From Streptomyces sp. DSM 15324 (GTDB lineage Bacteria > Actinomycetota > Actinomycetes > Streptomycetales > Streptomycetaceae): a stretch of 64,000 bases of DNA. The first letter of the stretch is position 1. Each line of letters begins with the position of its first letter. Below the pieces are notes generated by a model. That model was not told where the DNA came from and searched no databases. It was given only the letters and a program-made list of their open reading frames with translations. The stretch lies in assembly GCF_001514285.1 (NCBI RefSeq), contig NZ_KQ949033.1:248001-312000 (forward strand), in the 5' to 3' direction. Both the position numbers and the translations under genes were made by a program. This document shows positions 16,238-24,724 of this stretch, in pieces.

Positions 16238-16795
16238 TTGATCGTCTGGGTGAACGGCGCGTTCGGCAGCGGGAAGACCACGCTGGTGGAGGAGTTACGG
16301 CAGCGCCGGCCCGAGGCACTGGTCTACGACCCGGAGATGATCGGCTTCGTCCTGCGGAGGATCGTGGACGTGCCGACGGGCGACTTCCAGGACCTTCCGC
16401 TGTGGCGCCGCCAGGTCGCCGACCTGGCGGTGGGGCTGGTCGAGGAGTACGGCCGCCCGGTCCTGGTTCCGATGACGCTGGTCGACCCCGGCTATGTGAG
16501 CGAGATCTTCGGCGCGTTGCGGCACGCGGGCATCGAACTCCACCACTTCTTCCTGGACGTCCCCCGCCCGGAGTTGGAGAAGCGCATCGGGGGCCGCTCC
16601 CTGGTCCCCGACGACCCCGAACGAGACGAACGGATCCGGAGCTGGGCCAAGGACCGCATCCCGGCGTGCATGGCAGCGACCGACACGCTGCCCCCCGACA
16701 CCGTCTTCCTGAACGGCGCGCTGCCCCCACGCGCCCTGGCCGACCAGGTGCTGGCCCGACTGGCACGCCCACACCCCTTGGCTCCTCAGCCGTGA
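16238..16795 (+). CDS. TmrB-like P-loop ATP-binding protein
   Basis: A 185-aa P-loop kinase-like protein. Walker A is GAFGSGKTT at residues 7-15; the rest follows the AAA_33/TmrB pattern, with DPEMIGFVLR, LVPMTLVDP and HHFFLDVPRPELEKRI. TmrB gives tunicamycin resistance in Bacillus, and many Streptomyces relatives are annotated that way without proof; a small-molecule kinase is equally possible. TTG start at 16238 with GGGAGG six bases upstream. Its stop overlaps the start of the next gene as TGATG, so the two are translationally coupled. Confidence 0.8.
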   Translation: MIVWVNGAFGSGKTTLVEELRQRRPEALVYDPEMIGFVLRRIVDVPTGDFQDLPLWRRQVADLAVGLVEEYGRPVLVPMTLVDPGYVSEIFGALRHAGIELHHFFLDVPRPELEKRIGGRSLVPDDPERDERIRSWAKDRIPACMAATDTLPPDTVFLNGALPPRALADQVLARLARPHPLAPQP

Positions 16796-17283
16796 TGCCC
16801 AACACTCGGCCCATGACGCAGCGTGTGGAGCTCGCCACGGTGATGGACCGGCTGGCCGTCGACGAGCTGGTCACCGCCTACGCGGTGGCCGTGGACGACG
16901 GCGACTGGGCGGCGTACCGGGAACTGTTCACGCCGGACGGACGGGCGGACTACCGTTCGGCGGGCGGGATCGAGGGGGACGTGGACGGCGTCGCGGCATG
17001 GCTCGCGGAGAGTCTGGGGCTGTTCTCGATGCGGCAGCACCTCATCGTCAACCGGCGGGTGCGGTTCGGGGTCCTGGAGCAGGACGCGGGTGACACCGCG
17101 AGGGTCGGCGCCGACTACGTCAATCCGATGCGGTTGGCCGGCCAGGGGAACGAGGACCACGGCGGGGCACCCGACTTCGTGTGCGGGGGGCGGTACTCCT
17201 TCGGGCTGCTGCGCACCCACGACGGCTGGCGGTTGCGTGAGGTGGTCGTCGAGGAGAAGTGGCGGCGCCTGCCGACGCCGTGA
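16795..17283 (+). CDS. SnoaL/NTF2-like family protein
   Basis: A 162-aa protein with the NTF2-like cone fold of the SnoaL_4/bile-acid-dehydratase-like group: LAVDELVTAYAVAVDDGDWAAYRELFTPDGRADY, then SMRQHLIVNRRV, GGRYSFGLLRTHDGWRLREVVVEEKWRRL. The WRL(R)E-V pattern near the end is typical. Family roles range from dehydratases and cyclases to binding proteins; no catalytic assignment is possible. Starts at ATG 16795, overlapping the TmrB-like stop, or at ATG 16813; the first is favoured by coupling. Confidence 0.75.
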   Translation: MPNTRPMTQRVELATVMDRLAVDELVTAYAVAVDDGDWAAYRELFTPDGRADYRSAGGIEGDVDGVAAWLAESLGLFSMRQHLIVNRRVRFGVLEQDAGDTARVGADYVNPMRLAGQGNEDHGGAPDFVCGGRYSFGLLRTHDGWRLREVVVEEKWRRLPTP

Positions 17284-17365
17284 CGCCGGACGTGCCCGAA
17301 AGAGCCCTGTCGGAGATCGTCCGTGGGGGCGCACACTGAAGGCACCACCGGGTAGGAGGTGCCGC

Positions 17366-19018
17366 ATGAACGCGTCCGGCCACTGGCTCACCTCCCGTCC
17401 GGCCACGTCCCGTCCGGCCACGTCCCCCCGGGGCTCCTCCCCGCCCTCGGCCTCCAGGCTGCTCGCCTCTCCCTGGGGCCGCTCGGCGGTCGCCGCCGGG
17501 GCAGGGGCGTTGCCCGTGGCGGCCTTTCCGGCGCCCGCGCTGTGGTGGTGGGCGTACGTCGCGCTCGTCCCCTGGATGCTGCTCGCCCGTTCCGCGCCGA
17601 GCGGGCGGCGTGCGGCCCGGGACGGCTGGTGCGGGGGGTTCGGCTTCATGCTGGCGATGCATCACTGGCTGCTGCCGAGCCTGAACGTGTTCACGCTCGT
17701 GATCGCGGCGCTGCTCGGTGCCCTGTGGGCGCCCTGGGGCTGGCTGGTGCGTCGTTTTCTCGCCCCGGGGGCGTCCGGGACACCGGGCCGGGGGCGGATC
17801 GGCGGTGCGCTGCTCGTGCTGCCGTCCGCCTGGCTGGTCGTCGAACTCGTGCGGTCCTGGCAGGGGTTGGGCGGGCCCTGGGGCATGCTCGGCGCCAGTC
17901 AGTGGCAGGTGGAGCCGGCACTGCGGCTCGCCTCGGTGGGCGGGGTGTGGCTGCTGAGTTTCCTGGTGGTGGCGGTGAACGTGGCCGTCGCGGTGATCGT
18001 CTCCGTGCCCGGCTCGCGCACCCCGGCCCTCGCCGGGCTCGTCGCGACGGCGGCCACCGCCTCGGCGGCGTGGGTGTGGGCGCCGCGCCCCGAGGTCGAG
18101 GGACGGGCCCGGATCGCCGTCGTCCAGCCGGGCGTGGTGGACGGGGCCCAGCGCCGGTTCGACGTCGCGGAACGGCTCACCCGGCGGCTGATCGGGCAGG
18201 ACGTCGGCCTGATCGTCTGGGGGGAGAGCAGCGTCGGGTACGACCTCGGGGAGCATCCGGAGCTGGCGGCGCGGGTGGCGGCGCTGTCGCGGGCCACGGG
18301 TGCGGACATCCTCGTCAATGTCGACGCGCGCCGCACGGACCGGCCCGGTATCTACAAGAGTGCGATCCTGGTCGGCCCGCACGGCCCGACCGGTGACCGG
18401 TACGACAAGATGCGGCTGGTGCCGTTCGGGGAGTACATACCGGCGCGTTCGCTGTTCGGCTGGGCGACCTCGGTCGGCAGGGCGGCAGGCGAGGACCGGC
18501 GGCGCGGCAGCGAGCAGGTGGTGATGGACATCGGGCCGGCGCTGCGGATCGGGCCGATGATCTGCTTCGAGACCGCGTTCCCCGACATGAGCCGGCATCT
18601 CGCGGAGGACGGTGCGGACCTCCTGGTCGCGCAGTCCTCCACGTCCTCGTTCCAGCACAGCTGGGCGCCCGCGCAGCACGCCTCGCTGGCCGCGCTGCGC
18701 GCCGCGGAGACCGGCCGGTCGTTCGTGCACGCCACGCTGACCGGTGACTCGGCGGTGTACGACGCGAGCGGGCGGCGCCTCGGCCCCCGGCTGGGCACGG
18801 AGGCGAGCACCGCGGCCGTGTACGACGTCCCGCTCGCCGACGGCGTCACCCCGTACGTCCGCTACGGCGACTGGCCGGTCCACGGGGCCCTGCTGGTGCT
18901 GGTGGCGCTGGGGCTGACGGAGGGGGCGGGGGCGATCAGGCTGCGGCGGGGTGTTCCCGCACCGCTCGGACCACCCGCTCGCACAGTTCATGGGTCGCGA
19001 GCGCGTCCCGGGCGCTGA
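17366..19018 (+). CDS. lnt: Apolipoprotein N-acyltransferase
   Basis: A 550-aa membrane enzyme that adds the third acyl chain to lipoproteins after signal cleavage. About seven helices in residues 40-245, then a nitrilase-fold domain (about 247-510). The catalytic triad is present: Glu287 in VWGESS, Lys348 in YDKMRLVPFGEY, Cys400 in MICFETAFPD. Strong ribosome binding site TAGGAGGT five bases before ATG 17366. The N-terminus has a repeated RPATS. Streptomyces often carry two lnt genes; which paralogue this is cannot be told. Its 3' end overlaps the convergent oxidoreductase gene by 83 bases. Confidence 0.92.
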   Translation: MNASGHWLTSRPATSRPATSPRGSSPPSASRLLASPWGRSAVAAGAGALPVAAFPAPALWWWAYVALVPWMLLARSAPSGRRAARDGWCGGFGFMLAMHHWLLPSLNVFTLVIAALLGALWAPWGWLVRRFLAPGASGTPGRGRIGGALLVLPSAWLVVELVRSWQGLGGPWGMLGASQWQVEPALRLASVGGVWLLSFLVVAVNVAVAVIVSVPGSRTPALAGLVATAATASAAWVWAPRPEVEGRARIAVVQPGVVDGAQRRFDVAERLTRRLIGQDVGLIVWGESSVGYDLGEHPELAARVAALSRATGADILVNVDARRTDRPGIYKSAILVGPHGPTGDRYDKMRLVPFGEYIPARSLFGWATSVGRAAGEDRRRGSEQVVMDIGPALRIGPMICFETAFPDMSRHLAEDGADLLVAQSSTSSFQHSWAPAQHASLAALRAAETGRSFVHATLTGDSAVYDASGRRLGPRLGTEASTAAVYDVPLADGVTPYVRYGDWPVHGALLVLVALGLTEGAGAIRLRRGVPAPLGPPARTVHGSRARPGR

Positions 19019-19847
19019 GCACCTTGCCCGCCCGCACCGCGTCCAGGAAGGCCAGCACCGCCTGCTCCATGCCGCGCTGACGGGCCACCGGCACCCAGTC
19101 GCCGCGCCGGCGCACGGTCGGCTGGCCCTTGTGGTCGATCACCTCGGCGAGGTTGACGACCTGTCGCTTGGTGTCCTGGCCGGAGACCTCGAGGATCTCC
19201 TCGTTGGAGCCGCTGAGCCGGTTCATCACACCGAGCGCGGTGAAGCCGTACCCGGAGAGCTGGAGGACGACGTGGTGCAGCAGCCCGTCCTCGACCCGGG
19301 CCCGCACGGTGACGTCGTCGACCGGGGCCGGCGCCAGGAAGCGCAGGGTGTCGACGACGTGGATGAAGTCGTCGAGGATCATCGTGCGGGGTTCCTCGGG
19401 CAGGCCGACCCGGTTCTTCTGCAGGAGGATCAGGTCGCGCGGATGGTCGGCGCACTGGACGTAGCCGGGCGCGAAGCGGCGGTTGAAGCCGACGGTCAGG
19501 GACACGCCGCGCTCCTCGGCGAGTTCCACGAGCCGTTCGGAGTCGGTGAGGCGGTACGCCAACGGTTTGTCGACGTACGTCGCGACGCCCGCCTCCAGCA
19601 GCCGGGCGACGATCTCGGGGTGGGCGCCGGTGGGCGCGTGCACGAAGGCCGCGTCGAGGCCGGTGGCGAGCAGCGCGTCGAGGTCGCGGTGACGCCGGTC
19701 GGCGGGCAGCCGGTAGGCGTCGGCGATCCGGTCGAGCGTGGCCGGCGTACGGGTCTGCAGGTGCAGCTCGATCCCGGGCAGCGCGCCGAGGACCGGCAGG
19801 TACGCCTTCTGCGCGATGTCTCCGAGTCCGATGCAGCCGACCTTCAC
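18936..19847 (-). CDS. Gfo/Idh/MocA-family oxidoreductase
   Basis: A 303-aa protein starting VKVGCIGLGDIAQKAYLPVL, the Rossmann dinucleotide loop at the very N-terminus. The EKP-type motif reads YVDKPLAYRLTD (Asp for Glu, common in the family), and LDDFIHVVDTLRFLAP is the active-site helix with D-x-x-x-H-x-x-D. GTG at 19847 with GAGGGAG six bases upstream. The frame stays open to 20099, but that part is Arg/Gly-rich and unlike the family. Substrate unknown. Unrelated in position to the oxidoreductase at 12127-13281. Confidence 0.85.
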   Translation of the reverse strand: MKVGCIGLGDIAQKAYLPVLGALPGIELHLQTRTPATLDRIADAYRLPADRRHRDLDALLATGLDAAFVHAPTGAHPEIVARLLEAGVATYVDKPLAYRLTDSERLVELAEERGVSLTVGFNRRFAPGYVQCADHPRDLILLQKNRVGLPEEPRTMILDDFIHVVDTLRFLAPAPVDDVTVRARVEDGLLHHVVLQLSGYGFTALGVMNRLSGSNEEILEVSGQDTKRQVVNLAEVIDHKGQPTVRRRGDWVPVARQRGMEQAVLAFLDAVRAGKVLSARDALATHELCERVVRAVREHPAAA

Positions 19848-20224
19848 GGGGCGCTCCCTCACCTCGAACCGCGTGCCTCCCCGCAGCATACGGGCGCTGC
19901 GGGGGCCGCCGGCCGGCGAGGCCGGCGAAGCTTCCGCGGGACCGGCACGGGTCGCGCCGCCGGGAGCGGAGCCGGGCCGCCGACCGGCCTCGGGCGCGAG
20001 CCGGCCCCGTGGCCGATCGCACCGGGACGGCGACTCGGCGCACCGAGCCCGCCCGGAACGCAGGTGCGCGCGCCCCGCCGATCCGCCGCTGGAGCGCATC
20101 GACGGTGCGACCGGCGCGTGACGTCACCTCCGGTGGGCCCCTGACCTCCCTGCGGGGGACGTGTTCACCCGTGTGGGGCAACCTGCGGCCGTCCGATGTC
20201 CCGCGCACGGCCGGAACCAGCAGA
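19848..20224. other. 377-bp intergenic region, no gene seen
   Basis: Lies between divergent starts and must hold both promoters. Open frames here lack coding signature. There is an imperfect hairpin near 19883-19902 (cgcagc ... gctgcg) and a less GC-rich patch at about 20160-20190 (gtgttcacccgtgtgggg) that could be the lipoprotein promoter. No confident -35/-10 pair. Confidence 0.5.
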
Positions 20225-20719
20225 GTGGCGCGGGTGCAGCGAACGACGACGACAACCGCGGCGCTCCTGGTGATGGCCCTCTCGGCCCTCTCCGGCTGCG
20301 TCACCGTCCAGCGCCCGCCCGTGCCCGGCCCGCCCGCCGCCGGGCCGTCGGCGCCCCGTCCGAAGGCGGATGCCGAGCCCCAGGTCGTGCAGGCGCCGGC
20401 CCGTGAGGCGCTGGAGATGGTCGGTCCGGACACCCGGGAACGGGCGGCCACGACGCTTCGGAAACGGCACCGGCCGACCCCGGCCGCCGTCCCGGACGGA
20501 CCCGCTCCGGCGCACCGCGGCCACCCCCAGCAGCCGCGCCCCGCCCCGGCGCACCCGGCCCCACGCCGGCCCGTCCCCCCGCACGCCGGTGTCCCGGACG
20601 TCGGCGCCGACCTTCGCCGGAACACCGATGTGTGCGCCCTGGGCAGGAAGTACGGCGGCTGGCGCAGCGACAGCCCGGAGGCGGTGGCCTGCCGCCAGGT
20701 GTACGGCGGCCACCGCTAG
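20225..20719 (+). CDS. Small secreted lipoprotein
   Basis: About 164 aa. Signal peptide VARVQRTTTTTAALLVMALSALSGC ends in a good lipobox, LSGC, so it is exported and lipid-anchored. The middle is a Pro/Ala/Arg-rich linker. The conserved end, NTDVCALGRKYGGWRSDSPEAVACRQVYG, has two Cys likely to be disulfide-bonded and recurs at the C-terminus of other small Streptomyces lipoproteins as I recall them. Function unknown. Start is GTG 20225 or 20234; both give the same signal peptide. lnt, which would complete acylation, is 1.2 kb away. Confidence 0.7.
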   Translation: MARVQRTTTTTAALLVMALSALSGCVTVQRPPVPGPPAAGPSAPRPKADAEPQVVQAPAREALEMVGPDTRERAATTLRKRHRPTPAAVPDGPAPAHRGHPQQPRPAPAHPAPRRPVPPHAGVPDVGADLRRNTDVCALGRKYGGWRSDSPEAVACRQVYGGHR

Positions 20720-20734
20720 ACCGTGTATCGGAGG

Positions 20735-20760
20735 CCCGGTACTGGAGGTGCTGTACCGGG
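20735..20760. terminator. Terminator hairpin between convergent genes
   Basis: Perfect 8-bp inverted repeat cccggtac (20735-20742) / gtaccggg (20753-20760), 10-nt loop, 16 bases after the lipoprotein stop. Confidence 0.55.
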
Positions 20761-20790
20761 GGTCCGTACCGGAGGTTCCGTCCCGGGGCC

Positions 20791-21255
20791 CTAGCTCTCC
20801 GCTCCGCCCTCTCCCAGGCGGAGTTCCATCCTGGTGATCGCCGCCCGCACGCCGTCGCCGTAGCTGTCGTCCCCGAGGACGCCGGCCGCCCCGCGGGCCC
20901 TGCGTACATGGGTGCGGGCGGCGCCGGCGCGGCCGAGCCGGACGTAGTCCGCCGCCAGGTTCAGATGGAGCGAGGGGTACAAGGCCCGTACGGCGGGCGA
21001 CTCCTCGTGCTCCTCGGCCGCGGTGAGGGCCCGCAGGTCCCAGGCCAGTTCGTCGAAGGGGTCGTCCTGGGTGTCGGCCAGGTAGTGCGCGAGGGTACAG
21101 CGGTGCAGCGGATCGCCGTCCTCGCCGAGCTCGGTCCAGAGTTCGAGGAGTCTGCGGCGGGCCTCCTCGCGGTCTCCTCCGTGATGCAGCATGACGATCT
21201 GCCCGATCCGCGTCAGCAGGGCGTCGGGCGCCGTCTGTTCCTGTCGCTCCGCCAC
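20791..21255 (-). CDS. Tetratricopeptide-like helical protein
   Basis: A 154-aa all-helical protein with TPR-style spacing: ARRRLLELWTELGEDGDPLHRCTLAHYLADTQDDP, ALYPSLHLNLAADYVRLGRAGAARTHVRRARGAAGVLGDD. The latter contains the canonical A-x-x-Y-x-x-x-G-x-x-x-x-A TPR helix pair. Likely a protein-protein interaction module; partner unknown. GTG at 21255 has a strong AAGGAGG six bases upstream; an ATG at 21291 is possible. Single gene. Confidence 0.75.
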   Translation of the reverse strand: MAERQEQTAPDALLTRIGQIVMLHHGGDREEARRRLLELWTELGEDGDPLHRCTLAHYLADTQDDPFDELAWDLRALTAAEEHEESPAVRALYPSLHLNLAADYVRLGRAGAARTHVRRARGAAGVLGDDSYGDGVRAAITRMELRLGEGGAES

Positions 21256-21398
21256 CGCGTCCTCCTTCGCGTCCTCGCGACGACACCGCATCCCCGGGAC
21301 GGCACCGCGCCGATGGCACGACGCTAACGGCAGCGGGCGGCGATCCCGGTCAGGCGGCACCGGACCGGTCCACGGAGGAACCGGCCCGGCGGCAGGGC

Positions 21399-22085
21399 TC
21401 AGCCGGCCAGGTCGGGGATGGTCCAGTCGACCGGGGTGTGGCCCTGCGCCGCGATCGCCGCGTCGATCTGCGTGAACGGACGGGAGCCGAAGAACTTCTT
21501 CGCCGACAGCGGGGAGGGGTGCGCGCCCTTGACGACGATGTGCCGGGACTCGTCGATCAGCGGCAGCTTCTTCTGCGCGTAGTTGCCCCACAGGACGAAC
21601 ACCGCCGGGTCGGGCCGGTCGGCCACCGCGCGGATCACCGCGTCCGTGAACTTCTCCCAGCCCTTGCCCTTGTGCGAGTTCGCCTCGCCGGAGCGGACCG
21701 TCAGGACCGCGTTGAGCAGCAGGACGCCCTGCCGGGCCCACGGCATCAGATAGCCGTTGTCCGGGATGGGGGTGCCCAGCTCCTCGTGCATCTCCTTGTA
21801 GATGTTGCGCAGGGAGGGCGGGATCCTGACGCCCGGCCGCACCGAGAAGCACAGGCCGTGGCCCTGGCCCTCGCCGTGGTACGGGTCCTGGCCGAGGACG
21901 AGGACCTTCACCTGGTCGTACGGCGTCGCCTCGAGCGCGGCGAACACCTCCTCGCGCGGAGGGTAGACGGGACCCTTCGCTCGCTCCTCCTCGACGAACT
22001 CCGTCAGCTCCTTGAAGTAGGGCTGCTGAAGCTCGTCGCCCAGGACCCCGCGCCAGGACTCGGGCAGCATGGCGATGTCGGTCAC
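21399..22085 (-). CDS. ung: Uracil-DNA glycosylase, family 1
   Basis: A 228-aa enzyme that excises uracil from DNA at the start of base-excision repair. All family-1 motifs are present: water-activating GQDPYHG at 65-71 with Asp67, LLLN at 122-125, and the minor-groove loop HPSPLS at 189-194. Full length. ATG at 22085. Single gene upstream of the TPR-like gene but separated by 143 bp. Confidence 0.97.
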   Translation of the reverse strand: MTDIAMLPESWRGVLGDELQQPYFKELTEFVEEERAKGPVYPPREEVFAALEATPYDQVKVLVLGQDPYHGEGQGHGLCFSVRPGVRIPPSLRNIYKEMHEELGTPIPDNGYLMPWARQGVLLLNAVLTVRSGEANSHKGKGWEKFTDAVIRAVADRPDPAVFVLWGNYAQKKLPLIDESRHIVVKGAHPSPLSAKKFFGSRPFTQIDAAIAAQGHTPVDWTIPDLAG

Positions 22086-22175
22086 GTCAACGTCCTCCGT
22101 TGTGCGGTCACTTACTCACCCCAGAACCTACAGGCGACCACTGACAACGGCGCCGCGGACCGCGCTTCGGGCCCG

Positions 22176-23756
22176 CTACCAGCTCGTCTTCCGGTACAGC
22201 TCCCACATCGTCATCATGGTCGCCGGGTCGATGACCTTCTCGAGTCCGGAGATCTCCTCGTCCGCGGCCACGTACTGCTTGCCCTGCCACAGCGGCAGCA
22301 GGCGCGCGTCGTTCACGAAGATCTTCTGTGCGTCCTCGATCTGCTGCTTCACCGCGCCGCGGTCGCTCTCCGCGCGCGACTCCGGCAGCAGCTTGTCGGT
22401 GATGGCGGGGGACTTGTAGGGCGTCCCGAGCGCGTTCTGCTCGCCCACGAACGGCGCGATGAAGTTGTCGGCGTCGTTGAAGTCGGGGAACCAACCGCGC
22501 CCGAAGACGGGGTACTCGCCGTCCTGGTAGCCCTTGACGTAGGTCTTCCACGGGCGGCTCTTGAGGGTGATCTTGAAGAGGCCCGAGGCCTCCAGCTGCC
22601 GCTTCAGCTCCTCGAAGGCGGGCTTGGTCGTGGAGCCGTAGCGGTCGGTGGTGTACCAGAGGGTCAGCGGGACGGTCTCGGTGATCCCCGCTTCCCTGAG
22701 GAGCGCCCTGGCCTTGGTCACGCTCGGGTTCCCGAAGTCGTCGAAGAAGCCCGTGGTGTGGCCGGTGAGTCCGGCCGGGACCATCGAGTACAGCGGCTCG
22801 ACGGTGTCCTTGTAGATGTTGTGCACGAGCGCCGAACGGTCGACGACCTGGGCGATGGCCTTGCGCACCGCGGGCTTCGCGGCCCACGGGTCGCTGGGGT
22901 TGAACACCAGGTAACTGATCTCGGTGGTGGGGTTCTCGACGAGCTGGAGCCCCTCCTCGTTCTGGTTGGTCTCGATGTCGACGATGTCGGAGGCGCCGAG
23001 ACCGCGGTAGACGACCGAGATCTCCTTGCTCTTGAGGGCCTTGACCAGCTGGTCCGACTGCTGGAAGTAGCGGATGGTGACGGCGTCGTTCTTCAGGTCC
23101 GCTATGCCCTTGTAGGAGTCGTTGCGGACGAGTTCCGCCTGCTTGCCCTCGTCGTAGGACTCAAGCCGGTACGGTCCGGAGCCGACGATGCCGCTCTCCT
23201 TGCGGAGCGCGGTGGCCGGGTACTCCGCGGGGTCCACGATCGACATCGCGGGCGTGGTGAGCACCAGGGGGAACGTGGCGTCGGGCTGGCTGAGGCGGAA
23301 GACGACCTCGCGGTCGCCCTTCGTCTGCACCTGGGAGAGCGTCTCCAGCAGGCCCGCGGGTCCGCCGTTGACGTTGATCTTCTTGATCCGGTCGAACGAG
23401 TACTTGACGGCCTTGGCGTCCAGCGTGTGCCCGTTGGAGAACTTCAGGCCCTCGCGCAACGTGCAGCTGTACACGGTGCTCTTGCCGTCCGTGAACTCGC
23501 AGCTCTCGGCGGCGTCGGGTTCGGGGGTGGTCTGACCGGGGTTGTAGTTCAGCAGCGTCTGGTAGACGTTGCGGAACAGCTCCCAGGAACTGTCCCAGGA
23601 GGCCGCGGGATCCAGCGTGCTGGGAGCGCTGGTGGTGCCCACGACGATCGGTCCGGCGTCCTTGGAGCTCTCGCCTCCCAGAAGACCGCATCCGCTCACC
23701 AGGGATATGGACGCGATCACCGCCACATGCTGCAACGATCGATTCCGGTAGAACAC
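22176..23756 (-). CDS. Peptide/solute-binding lipoprotein (SBP family 5)
   Basis: A 526-aa extracellular substrate-binding protein of the DppA/OppA type. GTG at 23756 is best placed, eight bases after GAGGAG, and gives signal peptide VFYRNRSLQHVAVIASISLVSGC with lipid-acceptor Cys23. The SBP_bac_5 landmarks follow: TSAPSTLDPAASWDSSWELFRNVYQTLLNY and LREGLKFSNGHTLDAKAVKYSFDRI. No permease or ATPase genes are adjacent, so it serves a transporter encoded elsewhere or acts as an orphan sensor. The upstream frame to 23801 is not needed. Confidence 0.92.
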   Translation of the reverse strand: MFYRNRSLQHVAVIASISLVSGCGLLGGESSKDAGPIVVGTTSAPSTLDPAASWDSSWELFRNVYQTLLNYNPGQTTPEPDAAESCEFTDGKSTVYSCTLREGLKFSNGHTLDAKAVKYSFDRIKKINVNGGPAGLLETLSQVQTKGDREVVFRLSQPDATFPLVLTTPAMSIVDPAEYPATALRKESGIVGSGPYRLESYDEGKQAELVRNDSYKGIADLKNDAVTIRYFQQSDQLVKALKSKEISVVYRGLGASDIVDIETNQNEEGLQLVENPTTEISYLVFNPSDPWAAKPAVRKAIAQVVDRSALVHNIYKDTVEPLYSMVPAGLTGHTTGFFDDFGNPSVTKARALLREAGITETVPLTLWYTTDRYGSTTKPAFEELKRQLEASGLFKITLKSRPWKTYVKGYQDGEYPVFGRGWFPDFNDADNFIAPFVGEQNALGTPYKSPAITDKLLPESRAESDRGAVKQQIEDAQKIFVNDARLLPLWQGKQYVAADEEISGLEKVIDPATMMTMWELYRKTSW

Positions 23757-23905
23757 GCACACGCTCCTCGTAAAAAGCCATGCCAAGAGTGGCCAGACCA
23801 TACCGCAGGCCGGGAAAGGCTCAACGGGCGGGAGGAAAGCGTTATTGATCAGCGAGAAATCGTGACGACGTTGTCATCCCCCGGGGCCGGTCCGGGAATG
23901 GACAC

Positions 23906-23936
23906 GGGCCCCGGTTCCGTCAAGGTCCCGGGGCCC
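23906..23936 (-). terminator. Terminator hairpin after the SDR operon
   Basis: Nine-bp inverted repeat gggccccgg (23906-23914) / ccggggccc (23928-23936), 13-nt loop, 20 bases beyond the second SDR gene's stop. Confidence 0.6.
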
Positions 23937-23956
23937 GCGGCGGTGCGCGATGAGAC

Positions 23957-24712
23957 TCAGGCCACACCGGCGTTGAGCAGGATGCCGCCGTCGACGACGA
24001 GCGTCTGACCGGTGATCCAGTCGGACTGCTCGGAGGTGAGGAAGGCGGCGGTGCCGCCGATGTCGGACGGCACGCCGAGCCGGCCCAGCGGGTAGCCGGC
24101 GGCCGCCTCCGCCTCCCGGCCCTCGTACAGGGCCTGGGCGAACTTGGTCTTCACGACGGCCGGGGCGATCGCGTTGACGCGGACGCGGGGCGCGAACTCG
24201 TGCGCCAGCTGCTGGGTCAGGTTGATCATCGCGGCCTTGCTGATGCCGTACGCGCCGATGAAGGGCGAGGCCGACAGACCCGCGAGGGAGGCGATGTTGA
24301 CGATCGCGCCGCCGTTGTCCTTCTGCCAGGCGTGCCAGGTCTTCTGGGCGAAGCCGAGGGCGGAGACCACGTTGGTCTCGAAGACCTTGCGCGCCACCTC
24401 CAGGTCGAGGTCGGCGATCGGCCCGAACACCGGGTTCGTCCCCGCGTTGTTGACGAGGTAGTCGACGCGGCCGAAGGCCTCCATCGTCGCCTCGACGGCG
24501 GCCGTCTGGTGGTCGAGGTCGTGCGCCTTGCCGGCCACGCCGATGACCCGGTCGGCGCCGAGCCGCTCGACGGCCTCCTTCAGCGCGTCCTCGTTGCGGC
24601 CGGTGATGCAGACCCGGTCACCGCGGGCGACGAGCGCCTCGGCGACGCCGTAGCCGATGCCGCGGCTCGCGCCCGTGACGAGCGCGACCTTGCCGGAGAG
24701 TTCCACGGTCAT
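23957..24712 (-). CDS. Short-chain dehydrogenase/reductase (FabG-like)
   Basis: A 251-aa classical SDR: cofactor loop TGASRGIG (14-21), NNAG (near 90), catalytic Ser in IVNIASLAGLSAS and Y-x-x-x-K as YGISK, and the C-terminal SDWITGQTLVVDGG. The Arg after the glycine loop (ITGRNED) suggests NADPH. Reduces a carbonyl on an acyl or small-molecule substrate. It lies 12 bases downstream of fabG in the same operon; the pair resembles the paired fabG-like genes beside ung in S. coelicolor. Own ATG at 24712. Confidence 0.9.
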   Translation of the reverse strand: MTVELSGKVALVTGASRGIGYGVAEALVARGDRVCITGRNEDALKEAVERLGADRVIGVAGKAHDLDHQTAAVEATMEAFGRVDYLVNNAGTNPVFGPIADLDLEVARKVFETNVVSALGFAQKTWHAWQKDNGGAIVNIASLAGLSASPFIGAYGISKAAMINLTQQLAHEFAPRVRVNAIAPAVVKTKFAQALYEGREAEAAAGYPLGRLGVPSDIGGTAAFLTSEQSDWITGQTLVVDGGILLNAGVA

Positions 24713-24724
24713 GGTTCCTGATCC

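Noticed and set aside
14785..16794. Plus-strand frame of 832 codons running into the SnoaL-like gene
   Set aside because: Only the last 162 codons resemble a protein family; the rest is antisense to the AI-2E-family gene or out of frame with the TmrB-like gene.
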